A DNA stretch of 64,000 nt from Balaenoptera acutorostrata (GCF_949987535.1 NC_080074.1:24945268-25009267), one strand, 5' to 3'. Shown: positions 33,400-46,626, counted from the stretch's first letter. Notes: generated by a model not told the origin, from the sequence alone. Translations and numbers: made by a program.

Positions 33400-36290
33400 A
33401 ATAGAAGCCAAATGTTGGAGACCTCACTGATATATGAATTATATAAACATATGCAGCTTTCCAAAAGTAGACATCAAGACAAGGAATATTCCTAGGGACA
33501 AAGAGGGATATTTCATAACAATAAAAAGGTCAGCAAAACCAGAAGCCATATTAATTATAAATAATATGTGACCAATAACATAAGTTCAAAATATATGAAG
33601 AATAAATGTCAGGGACTTCCCTGGTGGTCCAGTGGTTAAAACTCCACGCTCCCAATGCAGAGGCCCTGGGTTCAACTGCTGGTCAGGGAACTAGATCCGC
33701 ATGCCGCAACTAAGAGCCTGCATGCCGCAACTAAGACCCGGCACAGCCAAATAAATAATTTTTTTTAAAAAAAGAATAAATTTCAGAACTAAAGGGAGAA
33801 AAAAGAACGTGCATAATCCTAATCACTGTTGGAGACTTTAACAGAATTATCTCAGTAATTGATAGAACATCCAGATAAGAAAAAAAAAAAATCAGTAAAG
33901 ATGTGGAAGATCTGAACACAATCAACTACAGTATTTTAACTGACATTTATAGAACACTGTACCCAACCTCTGCAGGATAAATATTCTTTTCAAATACACA
34001 TGGAACATTTACAAAGATAGACTATATGCTGCCATGAAACAAGTCTCAATAAATTTTAAAAGAATAAATCATACAGTGTATGTTCTCTGATCACAATAGA
34101 ATTAATAGAAATGGAAAACAGTAAAGCATGTAGAAAAGCCCCAAACATCTGAAAATTAAACAACTTTGCTTGTATACAATGCATAGGTCAAAGAAGAAAT
34201 CAGATCACAAATAAATTAGAAAATATTCAAACTGATGATCAGTAAAATGCAACATATAAAACTTTATGGAATTCAGCTAAAGCAATGCTTATAGAAAAAT
34301 ATATAGGTTTAAATACTTATATTATGAAAAAAAAAGATCCAACATCAATAATCTATTCTCTCTCTTAAGGAATCTAGAAAAAGAAGAGCACTTTTTTTTT
34401 TAAGTAAAGATTAGAGAACAATGAAAATGAAAACAGATGGACAGCAGAGAAAAATCAATGAAACCAGAATCTGATTCTTTGAAATTATTAATAAAACTTA
34501 TATAGCTCTAGATAGACTTATCAAGAAGAAAGAGAAAACACAAATTACCAATATGAGGATTGAAAGAGAGACTGTCAATACAGAACCAAAAGACATTTGA
34601 AAAGATAATAAGGGAATAGTATGAACAACTTTATGCCAATAAATTCCATAACAAATAAAATGGACAAATATCTTGAAAGACACAATATTAATACTGACAC
34701 AAGAAGAAATAGATAACGAGTAGTCCTATAGGTATTACAGAAATTAAATTTGTAATTAAGAAAACTCTCCTACAAAGGAAACTCCAGGATCAGAGGGCTT
34801 CACTGTTGAATTCCATCAAACATGTAAGGAAGAAATAATACCAACCCAATACAAATTTTTTCAAAAATGGAAGAGAAAGGAATATCCCTTAAACTCTTTT
34901 TTTTAAAGACAGTATTACTCTGATGCTAAAACCGGACAAAGACATTACATAAAATAATAGACTCAAATCCCTCATACATAGAGACAAAAATTATATATAC
35001 ACTTATAAATGTGAGTTAAACCCGGTAACATATAAAAAGGATTGTTACACATCATGACCAGGTAAGGTTTAATTCAGAAATGCAAGGTTGGTTTAACACT
35101 CAAAACCAGTTAACATAATTCGCCATATTAACAAAATAAAGGAGAATCGCATTATAATTATGCCAATAGATAAAGCAAAAGCATTTTTAAAAATTCAGCA
35201 TCCATTCACGATTATCAGCTCTCTAGGAAAAAAAGAGAGGAAACATCCTCAACTGGTTCAAGAACATTTATGGAAGGCCCACAGTTAGCACCATACTTAA
35301 TGGCAAAACACTGAATGCTTTTCTCCTAAGACTGAGAGCAATACAAAGATGCCCTGTCTTACTGCTATTCAACATTCTACTAGAAGCCCTAGCCAGTGCA
35401 AAAAGTCAAAAAAAAAAGAAAGAAAGAAAAGAAAAAGCACACAGAATAGAAAGGAAGAAGTAAAACTCTATTTGCAGACAATATGATTGTGTACTGGAAA
35501 ATCATAAGGCATACAAGAAAATGACCCTAGAACTCAATAAGTGAATTTAGCAAGGCTTATGCAAAGTCAATATACAAAAATAGAGTAGTATTTCTATATA
35601 CTAGAAATAAACAATTGGAAAATGAAATAAAAATTACAATTTCATTTCCAGTAGCATTCAAAAGGATGAAATATTTACAATTAGTTTAATACAATATGTG
35701 CAATAGCTATACATTAAAAACTATAAAACGTTGTTGAGAGAAGCTAAAGACCTAGATAGAGAGCTATATCATATTAATGAGATGGAAAACAATATTGCTA
35801 GAATGTCAGTTTTTCCAGATTAATCTATATGTTCAACTTAATCTCCATGAAATTCCAGCAGGTTTATTTTTTGTGTGTGAAAATTGACAGGCTAATTCAA
35901 AATTTTATTTTGGAATGCAAATGACCTAGCCAAAACACTTTTTTTTTAAAGGCAAAGTCAGAGGACCTACCCTGATATCAATCCACATTTAATGCCAACT
36001 AATCCATAGAAACAAAAAGCAGTGGAGCACCTGCCTTGGTGGAAGGAGGAATGGACTGTAAGGAGTCAAGGAAACAATTGGTGGTGATGGAATTGGAATT
36101 GTTCTTTATTTTGATTGTTGTGGTGGTTTCAAGGTAGTTTCAAAATCTCTGTCAAAATTCATAAAACCGTATATTTTAAATGATGCAGTTTATTTTTTGT
36201 ATACTAAACATCAATAGATTTTATTTAAAAATATCTCAGGGACTAACTGCTCCTGATTATTAAAAAATAAAGTGATGTCCTCAACTTATA
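33400..36290 (+). mobile_element. Ancient L1 ORF2 and 3' UTR, plus orientation, interrupted by a SINE
   Basis: Broken ORF2 text in order: CATCAAGACAAGGAATATTC, TTGGAGACTTTAACAGAATT, TGACATTTATAGAACACTGT, ATCAGAGGGCTTCACTGTTG, CGATTATCAGCTCTCTAGGA, CTACTAGAAGCCCTAGCCAG, ATTTGCAGACAATATGATTG. The many stops and indels show an old L1M-type copy. It is the largest element in the window. Confidence 0.85.
33613..33773 (+). mobile_element. Short CHR-type SINE inserted in old L1
   Basis: GGACTTCCCTGGTGGTCCAG head, short 160-bp form, tail AATAAATAATTTTTTTT. The duplication GAATAAATGTCAG / GAATAAATTTCAG is at 33600-33612 and 33774-33786. Confidence 0.9.
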
Positions 36291-36330
36291 AATAAAAAAC
36301 AAAATTAATTCTTTTTAAAAAACACACCAC

Positions 36331-36476
36331 AGACTTCCCTGGCGGTCCAGTGGTTAAGACTCCACGCTTCCAATGCAGAGGGTGTGAGTTCGATCCCTGG
36401 TTGGGGAACTAAGATCCTACATGCTACGTGGCATGGCCAAAACCTAAAAAAAAAATTAAAATTAAAAAAATTTTAA
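36331..36476 (+). mobile_element. Short CHR-type SINE
   Basis: GACTTCCCTGGCGGTCCAGT, GAGTTCGATCCCTGG box B and an A-rich tail. Short form like the copy at 33.6 kb. Confidence 0.88.
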
Positions 36477-36529
36477 AATACCATAATAGTACATAATTGT
36501 CAAATTACAGAACATTGGCTTGACAGATT

Positions 36530-36780
36530 TTTTTAAATATTTATTTATCTGTTTGTTTGTTTATTTATTTAGGCTGCACCGGGTTTTAGTTGCAGCACAC
36601 AAGATCTTCCTTGCGGCATGTGGGATCTTTATTTGCAGCATGCGGAATCTTTTTAGTTGCAGTATGCAAACTCTTAGTTGTGGCATGCATGCGGGATCTA
36701 GTTCCCTGACCATGGATCGAACCCAGGACCCCTGCATTGGGAGTGTGGAGTCTTACCCACTGGTTCACCAGGTAAGTCCC
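36530..36780 (-). mobile_element. CHR-type SINE, minus orientation
   Basis: TTTATTTATTTAGGCTGCAC at the left, GATCGAACCCAGGACCCC (reverse box B) and TTCACCAGGTAAGTCCC at the right. It is head-to-head with no gap wider than about 60 bp from the previous SINE's tail. Confidence 0.88.
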
Positions 36781-37059
36781 AAGAGATTTTAAACATTCCC
36801 CAAAATGAAGGAAAAAAGAAAAAAGATGTTACTAAACAAGTTTCAAGAACCAGAATACCCCTATCCCTGGGGCCATTTGTTAAAAACAAATAATAAGAGG
36901 ATTAAAAAATTTTTTTTCAATTTTTTAAATTTAAAAAAATAAAAAAACCAAAATAGCTTCCACGTTCTAAGTAGTAACACTAGAATTTACAAAACAGTTA
37001 ACAACGCCTTCATGATTCTGAGCAAAATGGTTATTGTAGTTAATATTATCTAGCCATAT

Positions 37060-37990
37060 TATCATTCAAGTGTCAGGGAGGAATAAAAACATTTTCAGAC
37101 ATGTAAAGTCCCAACAAATTTACTTCCCATGCACCCTTTCAGGAAGTTACTTGAGGAGGTGCTCCACCAAAACAAAGGAATGAGCTGAAAGAAGAAGACG
37201 GCATCCAGTCTGAGAAAGGTAAATGGAACCCCTAGGATGTCAACAAAGGAAAAATCCCAGGATTACTGTTGGGCACTGGGCCAAAAGAGCAACCAGTCCA
37301 GATGGCAGGTCAAAAGGCTCCAGGAATGCTATTGTCAAAAAACAAAAATACATGCACACACACCCACACACACCCATATCTGACATGTTTAATTTTATTA
37401 GGAAGAGATTTACAGAACTGGAGAGGAGGTAAGGGACTTCATTCATGATCGAGTACATAGAAAACTAGAAAACCAATCAACTGACCAACCAATAACAGAA
37501 AGCTAACACTAGGGAAACAAAAAGTTGTGCAAGAAAATAAAAATGGAAATAGAAACCACAATATACCACATAACTCTGCTATGAATATTTACGTAGTCAT
37601 AAAAAAGTGAACATAGAATGTTAATTTAACCAAAATTATGATACAGCTATATTGGGTATCAACTCAATATGGATGGGAAGTGTGCATCTGTGTGTAGTAG
37701 GAGTGGAGGAGGGTGCTGTGAAAACTGATTCCTTATATTTTATGGTAGAAAGTTAATAGGTAAAGCCTAAAATTGAAAGAAAAATTGTGCATTAGCTTAT
37801 TATTCAGGGAGATGGAGATAAATACCAAAAGACACAGCAAAAGAGTTAAAAGGGTGACCTCTAGAGAAGTAGTAACTGGGTGTTTGTAGAGAGGGACAAG
37901 GGACTGCTTTTTTTTTTTTTTTTTTTTAAAGCCTTTTGGTTCTATGTACTTCTGTTTAACTTAGTCCAATGTGTCTCATTTGTTTTTAAG
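37060..37990 (+). mobile_element. HAL1/L1-like 3' remnant
   Basis: ACATTTTCAGACATGTAAAG, CCCATGCACCCTTTCAGGAA and ACTTGAGGAGGTGCTCCACC fit the HAL1 pattern. A short (CA)n sits at 37,351-37,376 and a T-run at 37,909-37,927. Confidence 0.6.
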
Positions 37991-37999
37991 TAAACTAAA

Positions 38000-38865
38000 T
38001 TCTAAAAGAAAAAAAATTTAATGTGATATTGACCCATTCATATTTTAAAGCATGAAGATTTATAAAGGACAGAGCAGCCAGATCATATGTTTTATAGTGG
38101 TTTTCAGAAGTCACGTTCAAAAAGTCACCTCATTTGTCATTATTGTTCTGTCAACATACATTTGTGGGCCCTAGGAGTTCCCAGCAATCTGTGCGGTGTA
38201 TTTCAATCACCAAGGTGAACAACATCCCTACCTTGGAGAAGCTCAGGTTATACCAAAGTAACAAATTCTAGTGATACAAAGTGACATGTGCTGTGAAATT
38301 TATCAAGTGCTGGGCAGTCATGATGAAGGAAGGAATTAGTACTGTCTAAGGGGCTAGAGATGGTTGCAAAAGGAAGCAGATGACATATAGTACTTAAGAA
38401 TTTAAGGTGATTATACAGATTTGAATATCTTAAACATATTTCAGTGCTGTGGATCATATGAAAATATATCTGAGTTCTCTAATAAAATTTGGAGCTGGGA
38501 TTTAAAAGATAAAGGGATATGTTAATAGTAAAACAGGGGATCAACTAACTATTCAATACCTGAACAAAAATAAAATGATATTAAATTCTGTTGATTTTTG
38601 AAAAGGTAGCATATACTTCAGACTGAGATTTAGAATTTGTAGTTGCTTACGCTTCCATCTTTTTTCCTGTTCTAATTTAGGTTTCCAACTGTTCCAAGTT
38701 TCATATCTTTATCACAGTGACAACCTTTTTTATTTCTTAATTTGCCATTAGGAGGCTGATTGTACCACTTTGGCCTTTTTAATATTTCTAAATTTCACCA
38801 AATAAAGTGTTTTAAAAGAAAAAAAAAAGAATTTAAGGTTTTCAGGGATTGGTTAGGGGTGCTAT
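38000..38865. other. Intergenic, no named element
   Basis: AT-rich. 38,160-38,330 has old repeat flavour but cannot be assigned. Confidence 0.35.
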
Positions 38866-38869
38866 TATG

Positions 38870-39325
38870 TGAACATCTGTATTCCTTCCCCTTCTACCCC
38901 TCCCTTACAACTTCCACCACCCACTCCTTTGGGACCCTTTTGCCCCCCAAGGTTTTCCTTACACACCCTTCCGTTGAACTTTCCCATGGCTCCCTTTAGT
39001 TACTTCAATCAGGTTTATGCTCAAATATCATCTCTTCAAGGACGCTTTTCTCTGGACTTATTTTAAGTATCCCCAACACCTCGTCATGCTCTGTCTTCTC
39101 ACCCAAATTTTATTTGTCCTCAAAGAACATACCTACCTGACATTTTACCATAGTATACATTTATTTAGTTGTTGTTTGGTTTGTTTAGTCTCTTTTCTGG
39201 AATGGAAGTGCCACAAAAATAGGAACTTTGGTCTGTTTTTTTGCCACTATATTCCCAATGCTTAGAACAGTACCTGGAATATAGTAGGCACTCAATACCT
39301 ATTTGTTGAATGAGTCAATGGGTGA
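38870..39325 (+). mobile_element. L2 LINE 3' end
   Basis: GCTCAAATATCATCTCTTCA, GGAATGGAAGTGCCACAAAA and TATAGTAGGCACTCAATACC, then TTGTTGAATGA. Confidence 0.85.
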
Positions 39326-39334
39326 AGAATGAAT

Positions 39335-40200
39335 GTCTCTGGTCTACATCTCTCACCTGAGTGCAGACCCAAATACTCAACAGCTACCATCTTTACCAAA
39401 TCACACAACCAGCTCCCTGCCAAACCATTCCCTCTGCATAGCTCCTTACAGCATCCCAAGGGCTCAAACCAGCCATTTGCAAGTCAATTCTGACATTCTC
39501 CTTTTCCCCCTTCCCACAAACATCCAAATAAATAATCACTAAACCTAGTCTGTTTTCTTGATGGCTGTCTCTAGAGTCTGTCCACTTCTCCCCATCCCCA
39601 CTGCTGTTTTCTTCATTTAGATCGTCCTTGGCTCTTGACTGGATTGTTGAAACAGTTTCCTCCTAATTTACTTTCCTGGTTCCAGTCTTTTATCCCTTTA
39701 ACTATCCTCCAAACTTTTATCATGATGCTTTTCATAAAATGCAAATCTGATCACATGACTACGCTACTTAAAACCTAGGCCCTTAGAATAAAGTCCACAC
39801 TCCTTTGCATGGCCCCTTAAGCCCTTCACCACTGCCTCATGCTGATGTCTCCAGTGTGTCTCTGGCTATCCGTCCAGCCTGATCAGATATGCTATGTACC
39901 ACTTGTCCAGCCTTTGCCCTTGGAGAGGGCTTGTTAAAACACATCCCTCTGCCTCTCTCCAATTTGATCAGGTGGCAGGGACTGAGAAACCGTCCTTCCC
40001 TGCTGGGTTCTGCCACAGCATCCTGGGCCTACCCCCATAGACTGTAAATCATGTGTCCACTCTGTGGCCCCCTGCACTAGACACAAGCTCAGGAGCACAG
40101 TGCCTGCATAGGAAGAAGATGCCTTTGTGTTCCCAGTTCCTAGCATGATGACTGACACAAAGGAGATGCTTAATAAATGTTGGATGAAGGAATGAATGCA
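39335..40200 (+). mobile_element. Second L2 LINE fragment
   Basis: TCCACACTCCTTTGCATGGC, CTTAAGCCCTTCACCACTGC, ending GATGCTTAATAAATGTTGGA. It follows the first L2 copy directly in the same orientation. Confidence 0.8.
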
Positions 40201-41150
40201 TAAATCTGTTTTTCAGAACCTGGTTTTAAAATTTCTCAGTAAAGTGCAAAATGGACTGCCGGTAGGGAGTCTGAAAGCACGCTGACTAGTTAAGAGCTAA
40301 TTGACATATCCCAGACAAGATGAAGAGGACCTGGACTCAGGCAGAATCAATGGGAATGGAAATAAGGAGTCAGAATCAAGAGACTTTTGCTTCTAAAAAA
40401 ACAAAAGATATTTTATGAGCAAATGCAATTGATTGAGCACTGTGTACTTTCTGAAGGATGGCTCTAGTGTTTTAAATTTAGACAAAGGCCTGGAAAGCCA
40501 GCCATAACCCGTTAGAAGCAATCAATCAACAAACCATGAAAGTGAGAAGAGGTGATTGAAGTAGACAAAGAGGTTAGCAAGGCACACAGAGTCTCTGATA
40601 CAGAAATAAAGAGAGTGTTTTAACTGCTGAAGAATCAAGAGACTGACAAGAAGAGCGAAGATTTTAATGCAGAGGATGTAATAACTGGAAAAGTTTGCTT
40701 CCGCCCTTAATATAGTAACAACATTTGCAGACAGCTTACAATACCATACTGACTACGAAGTTATGCATTATACAAGCTGCCTTCCATTTTGGTGACAGAG
40801 GTATAAAAGTAAGCAAGCATATTTCTGGGATTTATTGGGGGGAAATAACTAATTTCCAGGGCATGTCATAGGATCAGTGCAGCCTCATCCACTGACCCTT
40901 GACATATCCAGAGCCATAACATGAAGGTAACACTTAGGATATCCCTAAAACATGGAAAGATTCTGTTATGATATCTGTGCTATTAGCCAAAGTGTGGAAA
41001 AGGGAAAGGAATGGATATTTCCTAGGCACCTACTACGTGTAGGACACCATGGTTTACCACCTTTACTTTTAAAAAATAAACATAAGTTACTATGCTGTCG
41101 TAACTGACTTTGGGAAATTCTTTTTGGAGATTGTTTTCTTCAAAAACAAT
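40200..41150. other. Intergenic, unique sequence
   Basis: Balanced composition with no named repeat, long frame or RNA gene. Confidence 0.4.
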
Positions 41151-42420
41151 GAAAACCTGTAAATACATTTTTTTCTAAGTAGGTAATGAATACATGTTGT
41201 TAAAAAGTTGGTAAATGAGTACAAAAAGGTAGAGTTAAAAATAAATCTCCTATCTCTGATACTGAGACACAATTACTTCTCTTTAGGACAATAACTAAAA
41301 GTAATTTGTTATGCATCCTTCCAAGAATATTCTATGCATATGTACAATTTTACATAATTCATTCAAAATTTGTTCAATATACACTGAACACAAACAGCTT
41401 ACTATACATCTGTTCTGTGTTTTATTTTTTTCACTTAATATATATTGGAGAGTTACCCATCTTGGTACAAATTAGTCTCACTCCTTTTTCTGGTCACATA
41501 ACATTCCACTCTGTGGGTGTATCATGTGTTATTTAGTGAAGCCTCTGTTAATGAATATTAAGGATGTTTCCAGGTATTCTTTATACATACATAATCTCTC
41601 ATACATGCAAATAGAACAGTGTATGTTATCACTGTTCATATGTGAACAACATACATAATTTTAAATGTTCTGGCAATCATACTAAAAAAAGTAAAAGAGA
41701 CAAGTAAAATTGTTACTAATGTATTATATTTAACGCATTATATCCCAAATATTATCATGTCGACATGTAAGTCATTATTAAAAAATATATAATGAGATAT
41801 TTTACATTCTTTTACTTGCCATAAGTCTTTGGAATTCAGTGTGTATTTTATGCATAATGTATATCTCAATTCAGATGAGCCACACTGCAGGTGCTCAGTA
41901 ATCAGATGTGGTCACTGGCTGCTATATTGGACAGCACAGGTATATACATTCCTAGAAGCAGAATTGCTCAGAAGAGTATGTGCTTAAATGTTATGGTCAT
42001 TGCCAAATTGCCTTTCAGAGAAGTTGTACCTGTATACATTCCCCTCAGGTGACAAATAGTATATCACTGAGCTTTGATTTGCATTTACTTTATTACACAT
42101 GAGGTTGAGCATCTTTTTGTATGTTTAAAAGCTATTTATATTTCCTTTTCTGTGGATTATTTTTATTTCCTTTGTCCATATTCTTTTCTACTGGATTGGT
42201 CTTTTTCCCCACAGATATGAGAGAATGAAAATAATCCCTTTATGTGTTATAAATGTTGCAAACAGTTTACCCTCTTTGGCTTTGGTTATGGTATTATTTT
42301 GCCATGCAAAAATGTTTACATTTTATGCAATTGAAATATCAATCTTTATAGCTTCTGAATTTTATCATGCTTATAGAAGTCTTCCTTTCTCTAAGATTAT
42401 TTTTTAAATCTTTTCCATAA
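41150..42420 (-). mobile_element. Old L1 3' UTR, minus orientation, with an inserted DNA-transposon-like piece
   Basis: Reverse L1M 3' text (TTTTTCACTTAATATATATT, CATAACATTCCACTCTGTGG, ATGTTTCCAGGTATTCTTTA, CCTAGAAGCAGAATTGCTCA, AATTGCCTTTCAGAGAAGTT). Between about 41,650 and 41,940 unrelated text ending TATATTGGACAGCACAGGTA resembles a non-autonomous hAT element. Confidence 0.7.
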
Positions 42421-42615
42421 CCTCTTCTAATCCTCACAATAAATTTATGAAACTGGTGTCATTACTTCCACTTTACAGATGAGAGGATGGATGCTTAGAG
42501 AAATCTTAAATAAATTGCTTAAAGACACCCAGCTAAAAAACAACAGAGCTAGGATTCAAATCCAGTCTATCTCTAAAGACTATGCTTGCTCTTTTGACTA
42601 GACTGTTAGGTTCAA
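42420..42615 (-). mobile_element. MIR SINE, minus orientation
   Basis: CTAATCCTCACAATAAATTT, CACTTTACAGATGAGAGGAT and AGGATTCAAATCCAGTCTAT. Confidence 0.8.
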
Positions 42616-42619
42616 AGTA

Positions 42620-43755
42620 ATCTGTTTTAGGTGTCTTACTATTGTCTACTTCTTTTAATCCTAGTGCTATATTAAACATACCATTATTATCAATAACTAG
42701 AACATTGCATTACTCTAACCCCATATTCCCACAAAATTCCAGATAAACAGAAACTAGCAATTTCAATATTAGGGGAAAGAAACCAAGGATAATCAACTGG
42801 AGTGCAGGAATCAGGGGAGGCTAGCCCATGGGGGTGATGACATCTGATCATTGCCATAAAGGCAAGATAGAAATTGGTCATGGAGAGAAAACAAAAATAT
42901 AAAAATTCACTGAGATTGAACAGAAAATATTCAGGAGTTCACTTTTGGGGACTGAAAGGGAGAACAAATAACAAACTTCAGTGAGACTGCAAAGAGCCTT
43001 GACTTCCAGACCAAAGGGCTTAGACATTTTTATACCAGCAGTTTGAGTCACTGATAGATTTTGGAAAAGGTACTGACATGATGGGAATTATGCTTCAGAA
43101 AGATTAATCTGGCTGGATGTGTAAGAGCTACTGGAGAGAGAGCTGGGGGGAGAGTGAGAAAGAGGAGAAAGGAGAAGATCATTAGGGTCCTGGAGAGGAA
43201 AATCAACCCATCTCATTATTGGATTACATGATTGTGCTGTATTCCTCTAACTCGCCCTTTTCACCAAATTTCACTCCAAATGACAACTTGGGTTGTTTTC
43301 AGAATTCTAATGTGTCCTTAAAAGACACGGATTTTTACCCCTTTAAGCTCAGAGGCAAATTCAAAAGAGAACTTCCAAAAATGTCTTGTGCAGTAACATC
43401 ACTGCTAGGATAAATGCACAGACTCCCAAAGTGAACACCTTGAAAAACTTCCCAGTGTTTTTATTTTTAAAAAAATAAGTCACTTTATAATCTTATCTCA
43501 TACCAAAACCAAATTTCAATTACCATAAGGGAGAAAAAAGTCTTCCTTTTTAATGTGTGACTTTTAGGGAATACATACATCTTAATCCATATGTTTAGTT
43601 AATAGGCAAGCCTCTTCAAAATGAAGACTAGTCTATGGGAACTCATCTTAGTTTTTTAATCAGTATCTGTGACAGCTGAGTCTAAAAGACTGACTGAGTT
43701 TCAACTGCCAACTGGCTTCTACCAGCATCATTCAACAGATTGTAGACATCTGTTA
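42620..43755. other. Intergenic, unclassified
   Basis: 43,010-43,200 resembles an old repeat (GATTTTGGAAAAGGTACTGA) that I cannot name. The rest is unique. Confidence 0.35.
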
Positions 43756-43759
43756 TTTC

Positions 43760-44265
43760 TGGTCACCCTCCATTCCTACCCTAGATTCTGGGAACAGCAC
43801 CTTTTCCTCTTCCTTCTTTTGGATCTATTCCTACATCCTCAAATCATGTGATTCTGGTGGTATCACCATTCACGATACCTGCTGCCTGGCTTAAGAGTGG
43901 GCTCGTGACCCTGGCTGGCCTGACCAATCAGAGTCCTTCCCAGCAAGCTGTGTATTCTGAAGTGGGGAAAGAGACGTTTCCTCTTTCCTCTGGATTTACA
44001 AGGCTGAGAAAATATGAGCCCAGAGCCACCTATAGTTTGTCTCCCTCCATGGCCAGGAAGTCTGTCGGTAGTAGAAGAGAACAAGACCAAAACAGAGGAC
44101 AGATGTGTAAATGAGGGGTTATGCGTAGAGATGGGGAGAAAATGATACTATTATTATTTAAGACTCTGGATCTTCCCTTCTCCCCATTCACATGAACCAA
44201 TAAATTGCTTAAGCTGATTTGAGTTTCTAGTACTTGCGATCAAAAGAGACCTAATTGCTGCTCTT
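43760..44265 (+). mobile_element. LTR-like element, family unresolved
   Basis: Moderate G+C, a promoter-like half, then ATGAACCAATAAATTGCTTA and TTTCTAGTACTTGCGATCAA near the right end, the arrangement seen in ERVL/MaLR-type solitary LTRs. The terminal bases are too diverged to fix. Confidence 0.5.
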
Positions 44266-44289
44266 ACACATTAGTTCCAATATATTCAA

Positions 44290-45120
44290 TCTGACTTCAG
44301 TCTTTACCTCATTCAATCCCTTTGAAGTCCATGTCTTCATTAGCTCTGTTCTCTTTCTTACTCTATTCTCTTAGCTTTTATCCCACCTCTCTGGCCCCTC
44401 CATCTTGGTCTCCTTCTGCACTTTGCCCTCTGGATTTTCATGCTATGCCTTTCTTCCTGTGAGATTGCATTAAAACTCACGGCTTCAAAAACCATTCGTA
44501 CTCTATTTATTGTATATCAGATATCCCACAAGCACCTCACACCTAAAGGGACTGCAGAAAGACTATTGTTTTTGATAACAAACCTGTTCCTTCTCCTACT
44601 ATATTCTGCATCTCAACCAGTTAACTCATCACCCATCCAAAAGACCAAACCATAATCCCAAGAATCATTGTAGAATCCTCCTCCCCTATCTTCTCATTCC
44701 CTCCATATTCTATCAGTCATTAGATCATATAGATTTCACTTTCTAAGTATCCTTCAAATTAGTGTCTACTTTTTACCTTAACATTCCCCTACCTTAGTTC
44801 AAACTATCTAGTCTGGGATGTTACTGTTACCTCCCAGTGAGTCATCTTGCCTCCAGATCTGTTTCTTTACAGTGTATGTTCCCTACTATTGCCAGGGCAT
44901 CTTCCTACAAAGTAAATATGATCACTTCACTCCTTTCCTGAACATGCTTCAGGGAATGACTCCCATAGCTTTTAGGATAAAGTTCTAACTCCTTAGCTCA
45001 GTACACACAGACATTTGTCAGTCACCAAATGTTTATTAAACACTTACCATGTCCCAAGTGCTATGGTAGATGCTGTAGTTGCAGAAAACAAAACAAAAAC
45101 ATGGTTTCTGCGTAAAAGAG
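44290..45120 (+). mobile_element. L2 LINE fragment
   Basis: CACCTCTCTGGCCCCTCCAT, CTGCACTTTGCCCTCTGGAT, TGATCACTTCACTCCTTTCC and TAGGATAAAGTTCTAACTCC, the L2 ORF2 C-terminal region. It is frame-broken. Confidence 0.75.
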
Positions 45121-45124
45121 CTAT

Positions 45125-46280
45125 TAGTTTTGCTTATGTTTTGCAAATAGGCTTAAAGTTCTTCGGAGAAAGTCACCAAAAAATGTGATGGAAATTTACA
45201 ACACAAATGCTGTGATTCAAGCTTTCTTCACTTTTTTCTAATTCCATGAAAAAACATCAAATACATGATCCAAGAGACCTCCACCTGGGTTATTTGCCTA
45301 CTACAGACCCACTCTTACTTTAAGCCATTTTGTTTGAACTGTGATAAGGCCCTTCTAGAAAAGATTAAAGGAAGATTCAGCCCAAAGAGTGACTTTTTAC
45401 ATTTCTTATACCTACTGATAGATATTAGCACTCAAAGGGACTTGAACACCACAGCCTTGAACTTCTATATTTCGATGGAAAGTGCTTTGTCTGATTGTAT
45501 CCGTGTAAGGTTCACCTTTGGGTGAGGTAGCTGTCCTGTGCTTTCTAAACACAAAATAAAAGATGTTCTATATCACTTGGTTTCTAATAACATGCCATAG
45601 GCTTTGCTGCCACATTGTGGGGTTGTACTACCTAACTGGTTTGGTGCATGCTTCCCATCTACTACAATAAAGGTTTTAAGTTTGCTTTATGTGTACGGCT
45701 TGACTTTGAATAAGAACAGCTGCTCTCATTTTAAACTAAAGAAAAAACTAGGAATTATATCAGAGGGAACAATCCTTCACCTGATGACCTAATGGATTTT
45801 TTTTTTCCCTTGAAATTTCCATGAGTCTAGACGCATCTTTTGTGAAGAAAAAAATGCTTCCTGGCTGTTAATTTGACAGCTGGAAATTTTTGCTCTGGTT
45901 CACCTGGACTTTCATCACTGATTTCAGCTTATGAAGAGGGGAGAGTTGCCTCAGAGAAACTATTTTTGAAGGCTGACTAATAATGGTCTGAGGGTGACTC
46001 ATGATGCAGGAACGTATGCACTAAGCAGATTGTTGAAAAGAAAAAAAGTTGTTTGATATATTTCCTCTCCTTGCTGAAGTACTGACCAGAAAAGGGCTTC
46101 TTGGGTACTAGTAAAATTCTATTTCTTTATCTGGGTGCTGCTTACTAGGTTCAATTTGAAAAAATTCATTGAGGTATATACTTAGGATTTGTGCAATTTT
46201 CCGTACGTATGTTACACTTCAGTAAAAAGTAAACAACAACCAATAACCCTGCAACATTTCCACCCAACCTGGACAATATG
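45125..46280. other. Intergenic, repeat-poor unique DNA
   Basis: Holds an 86-codon plus-strand frame at 45,265-45,525 without recognisable domain or splice context. 45,840-46,030 has balanced composition and could be conserved non-coding DNA. Confidence 0.4.
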
Positions 46281-46284
46281 CAGA

Positions 46285-46342
46285 CATACATGCATGCACG
46301 TGAGCGCACGTGTGTGTGCATGCACACACACACACACACACA
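46285..46342. repeat. Alternating purine-pyrimidine (CA/TG/CG) repeat with palindrome
   Basis: CATACATGCATGCACGTGAG, then GCGCACGTGTGTGTGCATGC and (AC)n. It contains a 22-bp perfect palindrome at 46310-46331. Confidence 0.9.
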
Positions 46343-46394
46343 CTCATGCTCCCTCTTCACGCAAAGGGATTATTTTCCCAAGAGCATCTCTTTC

Positions 46395-46540
46395 TTTTCT
46401 ATTGGACTATAACTTATCTTTCTTCTTTATTAGACTCTAAATTCCTTGAGAGTAGGACAAATGTCTTGTTTAGTTTGTACTCTATCAGAGCTAGCACAGA
46501 GAAGGTACTTGGTAAATATATGCTGAAGGAATAAATAACA
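46395..46540 (+). mobile_element. L2 LINE 3' tip
   Basis: CTAAATTCCTTGAGAGTAGG, AGAAGGTACTTGGTAAATAT and GCTGAAGGAATAAATAA. Confidence 0.7.
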
Positions 46541-46626
46541 AAACTAAAGAAACTAGGAACAGGTTTTAATGTCTCAGAAGAGAAATACAATAAATTAGCA
46601 TTCTTTGCATTGTAAAAGACAATCAC

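Noticed and set aside
45265..45525. 86-codon plus frame in unique DNA
   Set aside because: No recognised motif, no flanking acceptor and donor of useful strength; the length is compatible with chance.
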